NCBI RefSeq assembly: GCF_021018805.1 | Contig: NC_086283.1 | Coordinates: 17,822,162-17,886,161, forward strand | Length of the DNA stretch: 64,000 bases | Direction of reading: 5' to 3' | Origin: Prinia subflava | Taxonomy: Eukaryota > Chordata > Aves > Passeriformes > Cisticolidae | Shown here: positions 12,291-26,200 of the stretch, in pieces | How the letters are laid out: every line of letters starts with the position of its first letter | Numbering within the stretch: position 1 is the stretch's first letter | Notes under the pieces: model-generated | Told to the model about the DNA's origin: nothing | The model's input: the letters and a program-made list of their open reading frames with translations, nothing else | The model's database searches: none | Program-made: the position numbers and the translations under genes

Positions 12291-12435
12291 AGCTGGATAA
12301 AGAAGCAGCATTTGGACAACGCTCTGAGGCACAAGGCATTCTCTGGGTGGTCCTGTGCAAAGCCAAGAGGAGCTGGAGTCGATGATCCTCATGTGTTGCT
12401 TCCAACTCAGGAGATTGTGGGATTCCAAGATTCCT
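12291..12435 (+). mobile_element. CR1 LINE 3' fragment
   Basis: The sense text matches the bird CR1 end: CAACGCTCTGAGGCACAAGG, GGTGGTCCTGTGCAAAGCCA, GAGCTGGAGTCGATGATCCT and CTTCCAACTCAGG, with a decayed ATTCC-type tail. It is a different CR1 subfamily from the copies at 7.3 and 21.6 kb. It is truncated and non-coding. Confidence 0.85.
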
Positions 12436-15400
12436 CAGTCTCAATGTGTTAAATAGCTGGCCCAGAGATTATTGCTACAGCACAGTCTCAGCTATTTATA
12501 ATGCTGGTGAAGAACTTGGCTACAGTCCTGGATATGACACATCTCACTCTTCTTCATTCCTTCCTGTTTCTTGTTCTTCTCTCTTAGATCCCTAAATTCA
12601 ATCCTGGATTCAAATACATCCCTATTCAGAACAGATGATGAATCATAAATTCCTTTTGACCACTCAGTTTTAGTCTGAATAAGGAGCTTTGTAGCAAACC
12701 AAACTTTCTGATATCTTTAAGGAAAATTCAATCTTCTGTTTCTGGGCACAACCCAGAGCATGAGTGATGAGAGCCAGAAGCAGCTGGCAAAAGTGCTGTA
12801 GAGCTTCCTGATGCAGGCAGTCTCTTCCTTAAAGCAACTTGAAGGAGCAGCAGCTTTCAAAAAAGTCTAGGCAAGCCTTCAATAATCCAGTAAGTTCATA
12901 CCCACTTTTCCTAAGCCATGAAACAGGTATTTGACTGTAAAAGCTAACAACTGAAAAATCAGTTCCTTTCATCCAAGTAAAAGCTCTTTGGATGGGGGAC
13001 TATGAAAAATAATCAGTTTTTAATTGGTTTGTTACTACAAAAATAAGCAAAATTTGGATAGATATTGTATCCACTCATGATTCTTCTACTGGTGCACAGC
13101 AAGGAGTTTGTGTCGTCACTGAGACAGGGCCAAATTCCACTAAACAAGGTCAATGGTGTTAAATAAGAAATTTATATCAGGGCAGAACCTGGTGGTCTGG
13201 ATTTGAACCAGCTGAACTATTCAGAAAAAGCTCCATCACCTTTCTTGAACCCTTGTTAACCCATCAGTGCTATGGTACTGATATCGCCACACTTTCACCC
13301 AGAATCACGGAACGGGCACCTCTGTATCCTATTTTTGCTATCTTGTTTTATCTACTTTTAAGCAGTAGATAGAAACCATATCAACCCTGCTGGAATTCTT
13401 CTTATACAAGGACATGCAATTCTTTTTATTACATAGCACTTTAATAACTTACTTTGTAAATAGCCCATTCATTTCAGATACTTTGACATGGTAGTTCCCA
13501 ATTGGATTTAGTTGTTAGCAAAAAGCTGTGTTATCTTTCCAGAAATGCAAATATATGATTTAATTCCTATATGTTGATCCAGATTCTAACCTAATATATG
13601 ATTAAGGTAATGTGAGCATCTTTTAGCAGCAATGTGGTTTTCCAAAATGCAGGCTGAGTTAAAACCAGAGCTGGGGAATCTATGACTTCTGCTGAAGTAA
13701 GCAAGGAAATGTCACATGGCAGCAGCAGAGATGAGGGAGAGGGAAGATCATGATAACAAAACTACCAGAGGAACTCAAGGAAGCAGCTAAATGCAGAGAC
13801 TGGAATTTGGCCAGCAGATCCAGGTTAGCGGTCTTACCCTTGAGAAACTTCACAGCAAGTGCTCAGCACCTGGGTTTTACCACTTGTGGTAAGGATGGCT
13901 TTGGTCCAGGGTCAGAGTCTGAGGGAGGAGAAAAGGACAGGAGCCGTGAGTAGCTCTGCCAGCTTTCTCTGTAAGCCTGTACTCATCCTCAGATATTTCC
14001 ACTCAGGTGTAGCCCAGGATCAAAAATGTAGCCCAAAATATAGCTTGAGGTCTTCAAAACACTCAAACAGCAATATTTAAATACAAAGCAGAACAGCAGG
14101 GCATGCTACATTTTGGTTTGTCACTGCCATAGGGTTCAAATAATTACCTAAATACAACACTCATTATATATTAAATTAAAACTTTGTAAGGAATGAAAGC
14201 TTAGAAACACAAACCTATCCCAGTCTATGTTCACCAAAATGCAACCCAGTTAACAAAATACCATAAGACTCAGTGGGAACACTGACATATGTATGCAAGT
14301 TATTTTAATTAGACTATGCAGGAGAGGCACACACAATCTGCTCCCTCATGAACACCCAGCTGTAGGCTCAGAACATAGTACACCTAGAGTGAGGAGCACT
14401 ACCAGCCACTAAGGCTTCTAAGGAAAACATTCCAGTCACCCTCCTCTGGAAAAATGATTTCTTTCTGAATTTCTAAACCAGTGCAGCCTCTCCAACATTC
14501 ACCCTGAAATAACTCTTGCAGGCAACCAGTCAATTACTACAGCATCTTTCCTACCTCCTTTTATTTAATGTATCAGCAAACAGTCAGGTATTTTGACATC
14601 AGCAGGTGGAAAAGCTTCATTACTTTGCAGACCTAAACCTACAGCTTAATTAGCAACATAAACATCTATAAAGGAACAAAAGGTAAGGGACAGCTTGTTT
14701 AGCTGAGCTCCCACTGAAATTATTGCCCAAATTTATGTGTAATGATCTACCTGCTCTAAGAGCTTGGCCTTTTTCTCCCATGTTCTTCTCTGGCCCAGTG
14801 CCAGGCTCAGAGCAGGGATGGTGCTGAGTCAAATGAGAAGCGTGGGGTGTCTTATCTGCAAAAACACACTTTCCCACTGCCCCTGCTATTATGAGATTCA
14901 TACCAGTCATTGCAAATTTTGCTGACTTGAGTTGTGCAAGAAAGTAATCAGAGGTAAGTGGCAGTGCCAACCAGTAGTTTGAGAAAATTCAAATGAGAGC
15001 ACAGATGAGCAGCTTGCTGGAGGAGGGAAGATTTGCAGCACTGGTGGAGGATCTGCATCATGGGAAGGAACAACCAGGTGCAGCCAGGGAAAGAACATCT
15101 TGCAACAGATCTCAAATCTGGATGAGACCAGCATTTGATAACTTTACTGACTTAAAGTTGCATTTCTTTCTAAAATAGACGTAAGTCAATAAATCCTTAT
15201 GGATAGAAATAGTTAATTGATTTTGCTGCCACCTGTGAGCCCAAGTAAGCTGATAATATAATATTACTTGCTGGCTTCTTCACACTACTGTGAATATTTC
15301 ACACAAGAGAACTCCAGACAAATTATTCTAGTCCTGTGTCTTTTTATTGCTGCTAATAGCTTGTTTCAACAAAGAGTCAGACATTCCAAAATTGATGGGA

Positions 15401-15839
15401 AGAATATTGACATTGGCTTAATAAATCCTTCCAACCAGAAAGAGTTGAACAAAGGGAAATAGGTTAGTTTTCCTTGTGGACCTGTTCCGTAATTAAGGAG
15501 CTTCGGGCAGAATTTTAAGACCAAGAATTCCAAAACATGTGTCAGTTTGTAATTCCTCTGATCATTTCTTCCCTTGGTGTGCCCCTCTACCATCTAAATG
15601 CCTTTTAAAGCCTGCCCCTTGAACGCTTCTTTCCTTGGCAATTTGTGCAGATCCTTTTTGATATTCAGGGAGCTTAGATATACCTCACACTGATGGGCTG
15701 TAGCAATAAAGCTTTAACTAAGATGAAATCAGAAAATCTGGAAAACCACAGGGTCACAGCTTGTTCTAATTTTAGTGGTGTGCAGAGTTAAGGTTTTAAT
15801 ACAACCAGCCTTAAGTTTCTCAGATATTCAGAACAGAAA
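12436..15839. other. Unique noncoding DNA, no gene recognised
   Basis: This is mostly AT-rich sequence with very few open frames; 12445-13749 has none over 60 codons. I saw no repeat family. A donor-like AGGTAAGTG near 14952 has no credible exon before it. Confidence 0.6.
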
Positions 15840-16010
15840 TTATGTGGCCTTGAATCCAGCCCATCACGGGCAGTTTAGCACCACTTGACGGCCAGGGCCA
15901 AGCTGATTTTTGTAATGATTGTTAATATCAGCTGCATAATAAGCTCATGCGTGAACATCCTGGGCAACCCTGATTAGTACTTATGTGCCAAAGTGTCAGT
16001 GAAATAGGAG
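15840..16010. other. Possible conserved noncoding block
   Basis: AT-rich text around TAATGATTGTTAATATCAGC keeps CpGs (ATCACGGG, GACGGCC, ATGCGTG) and has homeobox-like cores. The call rests on composition only. Confidence 0.22.
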
Positions 16011-19000
16011 AGGTGTCCAGGGGCAGAGGTGGCAGGCGGAAGACTCACCCAGGCTGTGTCACATAGCGTGGGATTGCCCCAGCTCACCCAGCTGCACTGG
16101 GAGAAGGAAAACAACACTTAGTTAAAAGAGAGACAGTTTCACCAGGACAGAAGTGTCTGGAGGAGAACAGAAGAACAACACGGTGAAAGATGGATAAAGG
16201 ATTCTTAAACTCTTTGTGGGCACTTGACAATGAATCTCAGGGTACAAAGTATTGAAGATCTTACCATTTCCACACTTGTAGAGAGAGTTTTGGCTGATAA
16301 GGTCTGTAAGAAGATCTTTAAAAGTATACCTTTGCAAGCAGGTTTCTTTCAATCCAAGGAATTAATGTAAAAAGATACTTTTCTAAGCACCTCCTCCTCT
16401 GCCAGCCACTCTGCACTCTGAAGGACGATCCCATGTTCAAGCAGACTGGGATTTACAAAAATCTTAACAAGCACAAAGGATTTTTTCCTAAATCCTCCTC
16501 TGCTGTGGCACATAGAGTTTTGCATGCCTCATTCTCCTATTATTCTGTCTTCTCCATGATCCCTTTTCTTTCCCCCTTGCTCAGCCCTGTACCTGGTCCC
16601 TCTCAAAGCTCTGTTCCACTGCTTGGCCCATTGCCTCACCCGCAGGCACAGAGCTCTGCTCACTGCTCTCTCTCCACCACAGTGCATCAAGCTTAGGGCA
16701 CTTTTGCGAAAGATAAGAGGCTCTCTCATCTGCCTTCCTGTCCACCTGCAATGCCACATCCCAAAGGGATAATGGAGATATTTGGGAGAAGAGCTGGAGC
16801 CCTCCAACGCGGCAGGACATGGCAATATGAATTCTGTCTCATGGAAGGAGTAACCACATTTTTACTCTGTAAGTGGATGGACCTGTCATCACTCCAGCAA
16901 ATAAACACTGAGGATAGGTGTGAAAACTGGCTTTCAGTCTGATCTGAAAATAATTTCTGAGCTACAGGAAGGACAGTGTTTTGAGGCTGGCTGCTGAGGA
17001 AAATGTGTCTCTGGCATGTGAGAAGGGGAATAAGGAGAAAGCTGTGGTGCTTGGACTGTGCACAAAAGGTCTGAAGATTTGCTTCGCTAATTTCCACCTC
17101 TCAGTGAAAATTTCCTCTCTCTGGTTTATAGAAAACACAGGTCTATTCCGAATGGCTGTTTGTTCAAGAACAGAGTTCTTTGAAGTTCTGGCAAAAGGTC
17201 CCTGTGAAAACTGCTGAAAATTGCAGTACCACTGCTTTAGAAAAGGGCTTTTCATAAGCAAATATCAAATTACCATGCTATCTTCATACAGGGCATTGTT
17301 CAGTAAATAAAGAGTGCTGATAATTGACACTAAAGCCAGACATTCAAATTCCAGAAGGTGAAAAAAATTCCTCGGTATCAGCCCTTTGATTCCACCCGAT
17401 GCAGCTGAACTCTGCCTACAGAGAACTTCTATTTAAAAACCAGCAACAAAATGGCCTGTTCTTTCCTTTGTACTTTTTTCTGCTTTGTGTTAGGGAGTTG
17501 TACCGACTTTGTGGAGTCACTGCAGTTACTTGTAAACGATGTATGAAAAGAACAATTCCTGTCCTTTCCATGCACCCAGAGAATACTGGCAGCTCTCAGC
17601 AAGCCCAAGTTTGCCGCTTGTTTATATTAAATTCAAGCCCTCCAAAATCCTTAGTTTAAAGATAATTCTCATCCATACAATTACCTCTATTGCCATTTCA
17701 GAGGAGACACCTTTCAGGAGAGCCTTTACCCCTTGATTCCCCATTAAAGATTTTGCTTTGAAAGGACAGTTTTTGATATTTAGAGGGTAAAGCTTGAGGT
17801 AGAAATTGCCAAAGACCTGGTTGTGGTTCTCTCTGACACCACAGGTAAGAAATCCCCAAAAGACTGATCCTACAATCAGAAAGGCCATTGGTCCAGTTGC
17901 AAAAGCCAGAAAAAGATCCCGTAACAGAGATAATGAGAAAAACTCAGCTGTTTTTCCCTCTTAAATTCCACTTCTTTTGGTCAAATGGAAATCCAAGTTT
18001 TGTATAGGTACACAATTTTCACAGTAACAAAGGTCTTCGTTGTATAATTACAAGAGTCTCTAACTGAAAACAACCACAGGAATGAATATGAACCCTTGTT
18101 CTGTAGGAGCAGCCCCAGAAGTGCAGTACCCCTGCCTGGCTGGGTTAGACTGCTTCAATTGGGAGTTTTTTTACAAAGATACACTGAATCCAGCACACAG
18201 TGTGTCATGCTCTCAGCTACAGGTGAAACCACAGCCTCTTGCTGTCACAGCTCTGTTGATTTCAAGCCTCAGAATTGCATCTTTTCTCCCTGCCACTCCA
18301 TTTGATTAGGGGAAAACTCACCACAGCTCTGTTCTCTGCATTTCAGCATCTTTAACACATTGCCAGCCAGCTGACAAAACGACTTTAAACATCAAATACT
18401 TCACCTCCCCAAAGCTGCATGTAAAGGAGAATGCAGATTTTTATTTTACTCCCTTTCAGTGCTCAATAAGCAGCATTTTCTTTCAGGGACATGACTGTGC
18501 TCCCTCCCTTAGCTGCCTTCCCTAACATGCTGTTGCACTACACAGGCATGTAAATAAATTACCTTATTTTTCCCATGGGAATAACGCACTGACATTTAAT
18601 TCTAACTAATGCTTTAGGGGGTAAAAATGGGAAGAGCTGGGTCAGAAAAAAGTATTCTCCTGCTGCTCGGAGTGAGAAGCAAAGGAGGGACAGATGGCAG
18701 CTTTCCCTTCCTTCTGAAGCAGTAGTGTCTTAAAGCTCTTAGATGCTGTATTCTTAAATCTATAAAGAGGTTTAAAAGTGGCTGTGTGTGAGAGGCTGGC
18801 TAGGGTGTACTTGTTTATGGGGAGCATTCCTGCTCTGGATAGGGTAATAAAAGAAAAGGCAAGAAGTGTCTGGGGTGTCTGGACTACAATGCTCTGTGCT
18901 GACCAGGTACAGTTAGATTTCAGTTCAGCAGCTGGATATTAGGGAAAAAAAATCTCTAGCCAAACAATTCATCTTTTAAAATATCACCCCTGCAAATGCT

Positions 19001-20339
19001 CCTCCATTATTGCTTTTGATCTCACATCACCTTCCCCTCTGCCTCCCTCGGGGTTTTAGAAAGAAAGCTGAAAGAGCTTCAGCAGACAGTGATCCTTCAC
19101 CTCCTTTCTGGCTGCTCCACTCCAGCAAGCCTTTCTCCAAAGGGATGTATGGGCAGGCTTGGAAGTCAGACACAAAGGAGAAAATCCATCCATAAAACGC
19201 TGCATACTCTCATCTCCTCGGTCCTTCCACAGCAGACCAGCTCCCCACAGCAGTGATCATCTTCTGTTGCAGCCTGCCACAGCCTGGACAGGACAAAACA
19301 ATTTCTGAGAAATGCTGTTTCTAAGATTCTATTTCAAGGTGAGTCACGCTCTGCGTGGAGCTGTGATGTCTGTCCACAGAAATCCCCAGCCGGGCTCCTG
19401 ACCCAGCGTGTCAGCATGGAAACAGTTTGAGTGAGAACAGAGAGCATGGAATGATTAAAGGTGTTTGGCAGGAACTCTTTGCACCTTTTTTAACACTCCC
19501 TGCATCATCCAGTTCTTCAGTAGTTTGAGCTCGGATCTTATCAGAACTGTCAGTGACTGAAAGCCTTTGCCAATTCTTGCTTGCTCCAAGTAGCTACTGT
19601 GGTTTAGGTGCACGTACAAGGAAAATTAACACCATAATTAGCTCTACTGCTGCTGCTCTGAGGCACTTCCTTTGTCCCCTGGGGGCTGTGAAGTTGCTCC
19701 AAGCCACCCAGAGGCCACATGGGTGCCCCTGCAGAGCTCTGAAGCTCTGACACCCTCCCCCCTCCTGCCTTACCCGTGCTGGGCCATCTCAGAAATCAGA
19801 TCTCACTCATTTTACCTTCTTCAGGAAAGAAGAGTATTCCAGAGTAATATTCAGCCATACACTGACCAACACACCCCAAGGTTTTATAGTGAGGAAAGGA
19901 AAAGGCAACTTTAATTTATTTATACCATCTATGGGATAGACAACGGTCTTGTAGTTGCATTGATGTCTCTCCAGCATCCCTCAGACACATCAGGTTAATT
20001 CAAATAATGGAAATAAGAAGGCCAAGGTTTACTCTTGTCTACTAACTGAGCAACAATTGCAGTAGTTTGTTTTTTGTCTGAGGCTGCCAGATCTCAAAGG
20101 CTTTACTTGCAGAGATCTTTGTACCAGTAAGCAAAACTGAGGTACTTCACAATACACTTGATTGCATCCATACAGAATTGTTTGGTGCAGTAAGACCTGA
20201 CTCTGCAGGGCTCCTAGGGAAGGAAGACACTTAGAAAACAAGATTTTCTGGGCGAAGATGAAGAAATGACTTTCTGTTTGCAAGAGTGATGCTGTCTTGC
20301 TGGGCAAACATCTTGCTATTTGAGTTTGTATGCTCATGT
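16011..20339. other. Unique noncoding DNA, no gene recognised
   Basis: Overlapping short frames occur on both strands, for example at 16529-16825 and 16726-17097 on the minus strand, and none is recognisable. An exon-like piece at 19273-19338 was considered and rejected. I found no transposon signatures. Confidence 0.55.
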
Positions 20340-20610
20340 TTACTTAAAGTTGACACGGTTGATCTCTGTGCCAATCACACACAAATATGTACTTCAAACA
20401 CTATTTGCATAAAGCAACTTTGCAGTTAATTAAGAAATACAGAAAGATTTAATCTGGATTTATGCTGCCAATTTAGCTGAAATGCAGGGTTATGCTTTTC
20501 TATTCTTTACCAGTTCTTGAGTAAGGAATTGCATGTTTCAGACTTGAGTTTAGCTTCAGCCTTTCACATGCACAATCACTACGGACTTGTAATTACACCA
20601 GAGGCATGAT
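20340..20610. other. AT-rich block with an octamer motif
   Basis: A perfect ATTTGCAT (20403-20410), the core bound by POU/Oct proteins, lies in AT-rich text with TTAATTAAG and GGATTTATGC words. One 8-base motif is expected by chance in 64 kb, so this is weak evidence for an enhancer. Confidence 0.2.
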
Positions 20611-21596
20611 GCCAGCCTTCCTAGGTGACATTTGGATTTTTTGCCAAGCCATTAACCTTATATCTAATGCATTTTCAATCTACTCTACCTCCTGAAGGCT
20701 TAGGATGTTTGTTTGCTCAATCAGTTCTTGTAAATCACAGATTCATCTGAGATTTGGTCATGGTTTTGCCACTGGACTATATCTCAGCCCTAAACACAAG
20801 CTCAGCAACAGCTCTGCCCTGTAAAGATCAAGATCAGGTGTTCCAGAGAGAGGCTCCACTTTTACCTTCCTCTACCTTTAAGAAAATAGAATCACGCATG
20901 GACTGTGAGATGGTTGGCTATAGGTAGCTCATGCAAGGTATAAACTTTCTTCAGATGTTTTTAAAGTATCATATATAAAACACTAAAGGAAGTACCACTC
21001 TCTGGCATTCTTGAGAGAGCTGGAACATTGGACGTTGTCTATGAAATATTTAAGGAATATAGTTTTGATGTGTTATTTTCCTCGTTTTTTTACCTGCAAG
21101 TGGAGAGGTGGATGGGATTCCCAGAGAGTCTCTTTTACAGATTCTGCTGACAGCTCTACAGATCCAGTTCTTTTCAAGCCCTGTTGATTCACTATCTAAG
21201 GAAAACACAACACAAAACAAAACAGGTACAGATCCAAACTTTACAAAGAAAAATAAAAGAAACTTTTTTACAGAGTGGTTTGTTTTAAACCATTTCATTT
21301 TTAGGTGGTGTCATTAACTCTGGGTGCCCTGAAGCACTAGATACATGTAGAAAACAAAACCCAGGGACTTTTGCCCTCATCCAAATCATATTCCTTGTTG
21401 CCAACATTAGGCATGGCAGTCTTGCAGAGCTGGCTGCCAGTAGGTTTGGATGTCTTCAAGACAATGCATGATGGACAAAGCAATGCAGAAAGACTTCTAA
21501 AAAATCTATACTCCATTTCTTTCATTTGAACCCATAAATCTCTAGTGGCTGGGAAATGCCAGACTTCTTGGTTAACCCCCAAATGGTTCGGCGTCC
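20611..21596. other. Unique noncoding DNA, nothing recognised
   Basis: No gene or repeat was recognised. Confidence 0.55.
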
Positions 21597-21612
21597 TTTT
21601 TTTTTTTTTTTT
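21597..21612. repeat. T16 homopolymer next to a CR1 end
   Basis: Sixteen T lie directly beside the 3' end of the minus-strand CR1 that follows. CR1 normally ends in short ATTCTATG-like repeats rather than a poly-A tail, so the tract may be independent. Confidence 0.9.
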
Positions 21613-21614
21613 AA

Positions 21615-21897
21615 TGTATTCACAGAATGGTCTGGGTTGGAAGAGACCTTAAAACCCATCCAGTGCCACCCTCTGCAATGAGCAGGGACACCTTCCCCTG
21701 TCCCAGGGTGCTCCAAGCCCCATGTCCAACCTGGCCTTGGACACTTCCAGGATCCAGGGGTAGACGCAGCTGCTCTGGGCACCCTGTGCCAGGGCTCCCC
21801 ACCGTCCCAGGGAAGGATTCCATCCTAATGTCCAGTCTTATTCTGTTCTCTGTCAGTTTAAAGCCATTCCCTTTTCCCCAGTCTTGCATTTTACTGG
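21615..21897 (-). mobile_element. CR1 LINE 3' fragment
   Basis: On the plus strand the reversed CR1 end reads CACAGAATGGTCTGGGTTGG, CACCTTCCCCTGTCCCAGGG, CCAACCTGGCCTTGGACACT, GCACCCTGTGCCAGGGCTCC, then GTTTAAAGCCATTCCC. It is the best preserved CR1 piece in the window, at about 280 bp. It is 5'-truncated and has no ORF of its own. Confidence 0.93.
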
Positions 21898-23089
21898 AAA
21901 ACCAGTTGTGCCAGTCAGCATCTAGAAAACTTCTTGAGATCCATGGATTAAGTTTCCAAAAGTTCTCAAAGTTTCACCTCCCATATTATTACCAGCTATA
22001 ACCTCCCTGTCAGATGTTAGGGGAAGAGGCAGAGAGGGGATGGGGAACAATCAATAACAACACAAATCTTCCACCTTCAGGTCTTTTAAATTTATGACCT
22101 CTATCATGGGTTAACGTGGCCTCATGTTTACTGGCGCTTGTCATACACTGAAGGTGCTGCTGGAGACTGGCACAATGCAGAGACTGAGAAATCCAGGGAT
22201 CAGCCTGAAACTGCAGAGCCAGTGCCACCCAGAAGGAAGGAAAGAGGGAAGGAGGATATATTCCCTCCCTTCCCAGTTCTCTCTGCCATGCTGCTATACC
22301 TCTACACCATTAGTCCCAATTAGCACCCCTGATGGCAGATGCCCTGTTGCACAAGGGATTCAGGTCTCACACGCCAACACCTCTGTAAGGGCCTGAGTTG
22401 AGCAAGAAATGTGAAATCTTTCTAGAGCTCATTCTCATGAAGGCAGACACACAACACATTTTTGCTGTACGTAGCTGCTCCTGCCCACACCGCTCTGAAT
22501 AAAACCATGGAAGTTGGTGAAGTTCCCTTTTTTTGCCAGTGCTTTGCTGTCCCCTCTGCAGAGCTCACTATGAGCTGGCACTACAGCACTGGACTTTTGC
22601 CAGCATCAGTTTTTAAAAAGCTTTACTTGAATCACTGATGCTTGTCACACCAATCCCTGTAAACAATGGTTTATGGTATTACTCAGGTTTTACATGTTAG
22701 GACAACTGCATCATAATATTGTTTTCTCCACTGAAGCTCTTGCAGGAGCTGGAGTCAAGAATATGTTCTGCATCTCAGCTGAGGCAGTAAAAGAACCAGC
22801 TAAGAAATTATTTGGGGAGTCACAGGAACAAAAATATACAGTTTTCTAAGCAAATCTTTCAGTTCAGCTGTTACTGGTCACCGTTTAACTCCTGTTTGCA
22901 AACACCTGCACACATTGGGGTTTTTTCACACAATCCCAAATGTTTCCATGAGCAAAGTATCTGAAGGCAGCTTGTCTCACAGGTGGGTTTCACCTGTGTA
23001 GGAGCTCATACATTACAAAATCCATCCCAGGAAGCCCCCGTGCTGCAGCTCTGACCCGTCACAGCCTGCCCCATCCATCAGCGGGGCCA
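21898..23089. other. Unique noncoding DNA, nothing recognised
   Basis: A short GGAAGGAAAGAGGG purine tract occurs near 22236. No gene or known repeat is seen. Confidence 0.55.
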
Positions 23090-23240
23090 CGCTGAGTCCC
23101 AGCAGCTGGCAATCTGGTCCCATATGTCTGAGCTGACCAGGCAAGCAATAATGAGCCCCAGAGCAAGATTAATGAAGTCCAGAGCACAAATCAGCCATTC
23201 AAATGGCTCTGGGATTAGCGGGGTTTGTGAGCAGGGGACA
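23090..23240. other. Possible conserved noncoding block
   Basis: The text around CAAGCAATAATGAGCCC and CAGCCATTCAAATGGCTCTG is unlike the neighbouring DNA and lacks repeat features. It includes the inverted repeat AGCCATT/AATGGCT around CAA. A (CA)7-like tract follows at about 23254-23268. Conservation is only guessed. Confidence 0.2.
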
Positions 23241-26200
23241 CAAGTGCAGCCTCTCACACACACACACAGTGGGGCTGTGTGGGATGGGGCTGTGAAAGCC
23301 CCAGCAGGGCAGCACACCACGCTGAGGGGGGAAATGCTGACAGGTCTGAGCAGGATGCCAAATGGAAATCTTGACTATGAAAATTGGTGAATAATAAGTC
23401 TGCCAAGAAATGCTGTTTGAGTAAGATTACAGCCACCCGTGTGTTCAGATTGAATTTGATAAAACTGTTTTGGCTTCAAACAATGAGGAATTTTTTCTAA
23501 TATGTGCAAAATATTTAATTATATTCTTTTCTAATGGAAAAGTTATGGCTTTTTATTTTTCAGTGAGACTTCTACTTGTGCTTTAAGCATCTTATTTTGC
23601 AATTGTAATAGGATGTGTTTATCATCCTGGAAATAAAATGAAATATTTAATTTTGGATCAAATTGTTCAAATTTGGATCTTCAGCCATAACAATAAGAAC
23701 ACACAGCTAGATATAAGTACATGTACACATTGCTGTATGCATGCTTTCCTTTCAGCTGGTTAGGCCAACCAAGTGGAAAAACCCTTCTGACAGCTCTACA
23801 CAAATATTTCTATCAAAACTGCAAAGCCTTTCCTTCGCACCCAGAACATGCAAAGAGCTGATTTGTTTTTCTGAGCTGTTGCAGATGCCCAGCCTGGCAG
23901 TGCAGCCCCAGCTCTGGAGGGTGAGCTGAGCACACCTAATGGGTATGCAGCATCCTGGGGGCAGCAGGGAGGGTCAGAGCACATACTGACTGCAAATCTC
24001 CCAGCATTTGGGACTGCAGCAGCTCAGGTGCCTTGGATCCTCCTTGGCAAACTCAGCAAACCTCTGCAGCTGACCACAGCAGGGCAAAAACTGATACTTA
24101 TATTACACCAGGCTGCAGCTGGAAGAGTCAGATGGTTTCTGCGAGTGCATTGAGCAAAAATTCAAGATGAATTTTGTAGTTGCTAATTTTAGATTGCTCC
24201 CTTGAGGCACCAGCCATCAGGGATTTCTGCTGTGGGGAAGAAAGTGGCAGGGGAATTTGCTTCTGCTCTCCTGAAGCCTCCCTAAGTGTGCTGTAGAGCA
24301 GGGCAGACATTGGAGCATTTCTTTCCAAAGTCTGGAGCCTAAGTTACCCTGAAATGGAGCAATTTGTCATTGGGTGCAAAGCATTGCTTCTGACCTTTAA
24401 CATGTACAATGTATACATCAAATTACATATCTTCTGTCATATTCCCCTTTCCCTTCTCCACTTCAGCAATACTGCAGAATATGTTTGGAAATAATCATGG
24501 AGAAAACAAGCAGCCACTAAAGGCTTTCCACCACAGGACACGAACCTCTTGGTTAACAGCAACGTCACAGAGAAGCTGTAAAACCCCCTAAGTCATTTCC
24601 TCCTTCTAATTCACAATGACATTAACAAGATCTGAACCCTGACCTGCAGGTGACTAAATTATGTTGCCAAGCAACTACACTTTCAACGAAGAGGCAGAGG
24701 GAAGGAACACGCACGCCAGGCTGCAGCTGTGGGATGAACACGCCTGGAGTCCCTCTCCCCCCTGAGCCAGACCCAGGTCTTCCCTGGGATAGGGCTGGCT
24801 TTCCCCTCAGGTGTACATGCTGGCTTTTGTTTTTTTCCTATTTCCCTTGAAATTCCACACAGATAGGTATACAAGAACATTGCTCCAGCTAAAAGTGACA
24901 AAATGAAATATAGCAGCCATTTTTCTTTGGAGAAGAGGTGCTTATAAATTCACTTCGTCCAAAGTATCTCTCACTTTGGCAATACATCAAACTATGCAGC
25001 CCCATCAGTCTGAATCAATTAGAAATTACTCACCAAGTAAATTACATTGAAAAGCTTTGATTTGTTACTGGAGTTTGTTACTGTTCTCTTCAATCTTAAA
25101 AGACTGAAAGCAAAAAAGTAATAATGTGACAGTGATAGTGAAATGTAACTTTTATTGAGATTGATGGGAACCTATTTGCCACAATATTTGCTTTTAATAA
25201 TTTAATTTTTCAAACTCTGCGAAGAGAGCCATAAATATTTGACTATGAAGTTCTTCCAATTTAAGGTACTTTTGCACCAGTTGCCTATTTTCTCAAGACT
25301 TTTGTATTTCACTTCTAAAAATAAATCTACCAACCATATGTTCATAACCACCTTTTACTTTACCTTCTAACTGTGTTCTTTTAACTTTCATCTGTTGCAG
25401 GTTAGTAACCTTTCTACAAAAGGCACTTCAGGCACTGAAAGAAAACACAAAAGGACAACTCCCTTAAGAAAATATTGTTTTTTACAGCTTGGGTTTATTT
25501 TTGAATTCTGAAAAAGGCCCAGCTCTGTCTGCCACAGAGGTCAGTGACAAACTTGCAGTGATGCTGGTGGGAGCTGGGCTCATTTCCCTCATTAGCATCA
25601 CTTGTGGTGCCGGGGCTGCTGCATGACCTGAGCATGGGATTTGTACCTGGCACAACAGAAAGCTCTGCTCAGCCTGAACCACACAATAATGGGACTTTTG
25701 AACCATACAACAATGAAAATATCAACAGAATTTATGTTAATCACAGGAGAAGTTTCTAGCCAGGAGTATTTCTTCCTGTACAGATAGGTTTCCAAGTGCC
25801 TAGACCAGAGGATTTGGCTGTTTGTGAGGACACAAGAGGAGATTAAGCTGCAGGACTGGGCTTTTCTAAGATGCCAGTTCCCACAGATGTGAAGAAAGTG
25901 GGTGCAGGGGCTGGCCTGTCACTCTTCACCTGGTCTTCAGTCCTAAACCTAATGCAGGATATGATGTGAAGCAGCTTTTGTGTCCTGTCCTATGCAGGCT
26001 GTGGACAAAGCAGGGGGAGCAGCACAGGCTCTGCTGCTGTGTCTACATTGCTGATCCCACACAGACACTGGGGCTCCTCACTGGTCACTGGACACCAGCA
26101 GCTCCTGCTTGGCTGCCCCAGCTGGATGTTGGAAAATCTGTAGCTGGCATCTCTAAAATGATCACAAACTAGGTCATTTTACAGATACCAGCTGCAGATT

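Noticed and set aside
19273..19338. 66-bp exon-like piece with a pyrimidine-CAG acceptor and an AAG/GTGAGT donor, open in one frame
   Set aside because: A single short exon with no partner exons, no recognisable peptide and common splice words is expected by chance in 64 kb.
23254..23268. Short CA repeat as a microsatellite feature
   Set aside because: It has only about seven units, too short to be notable, so it is mentioned only within the surrounding entry.
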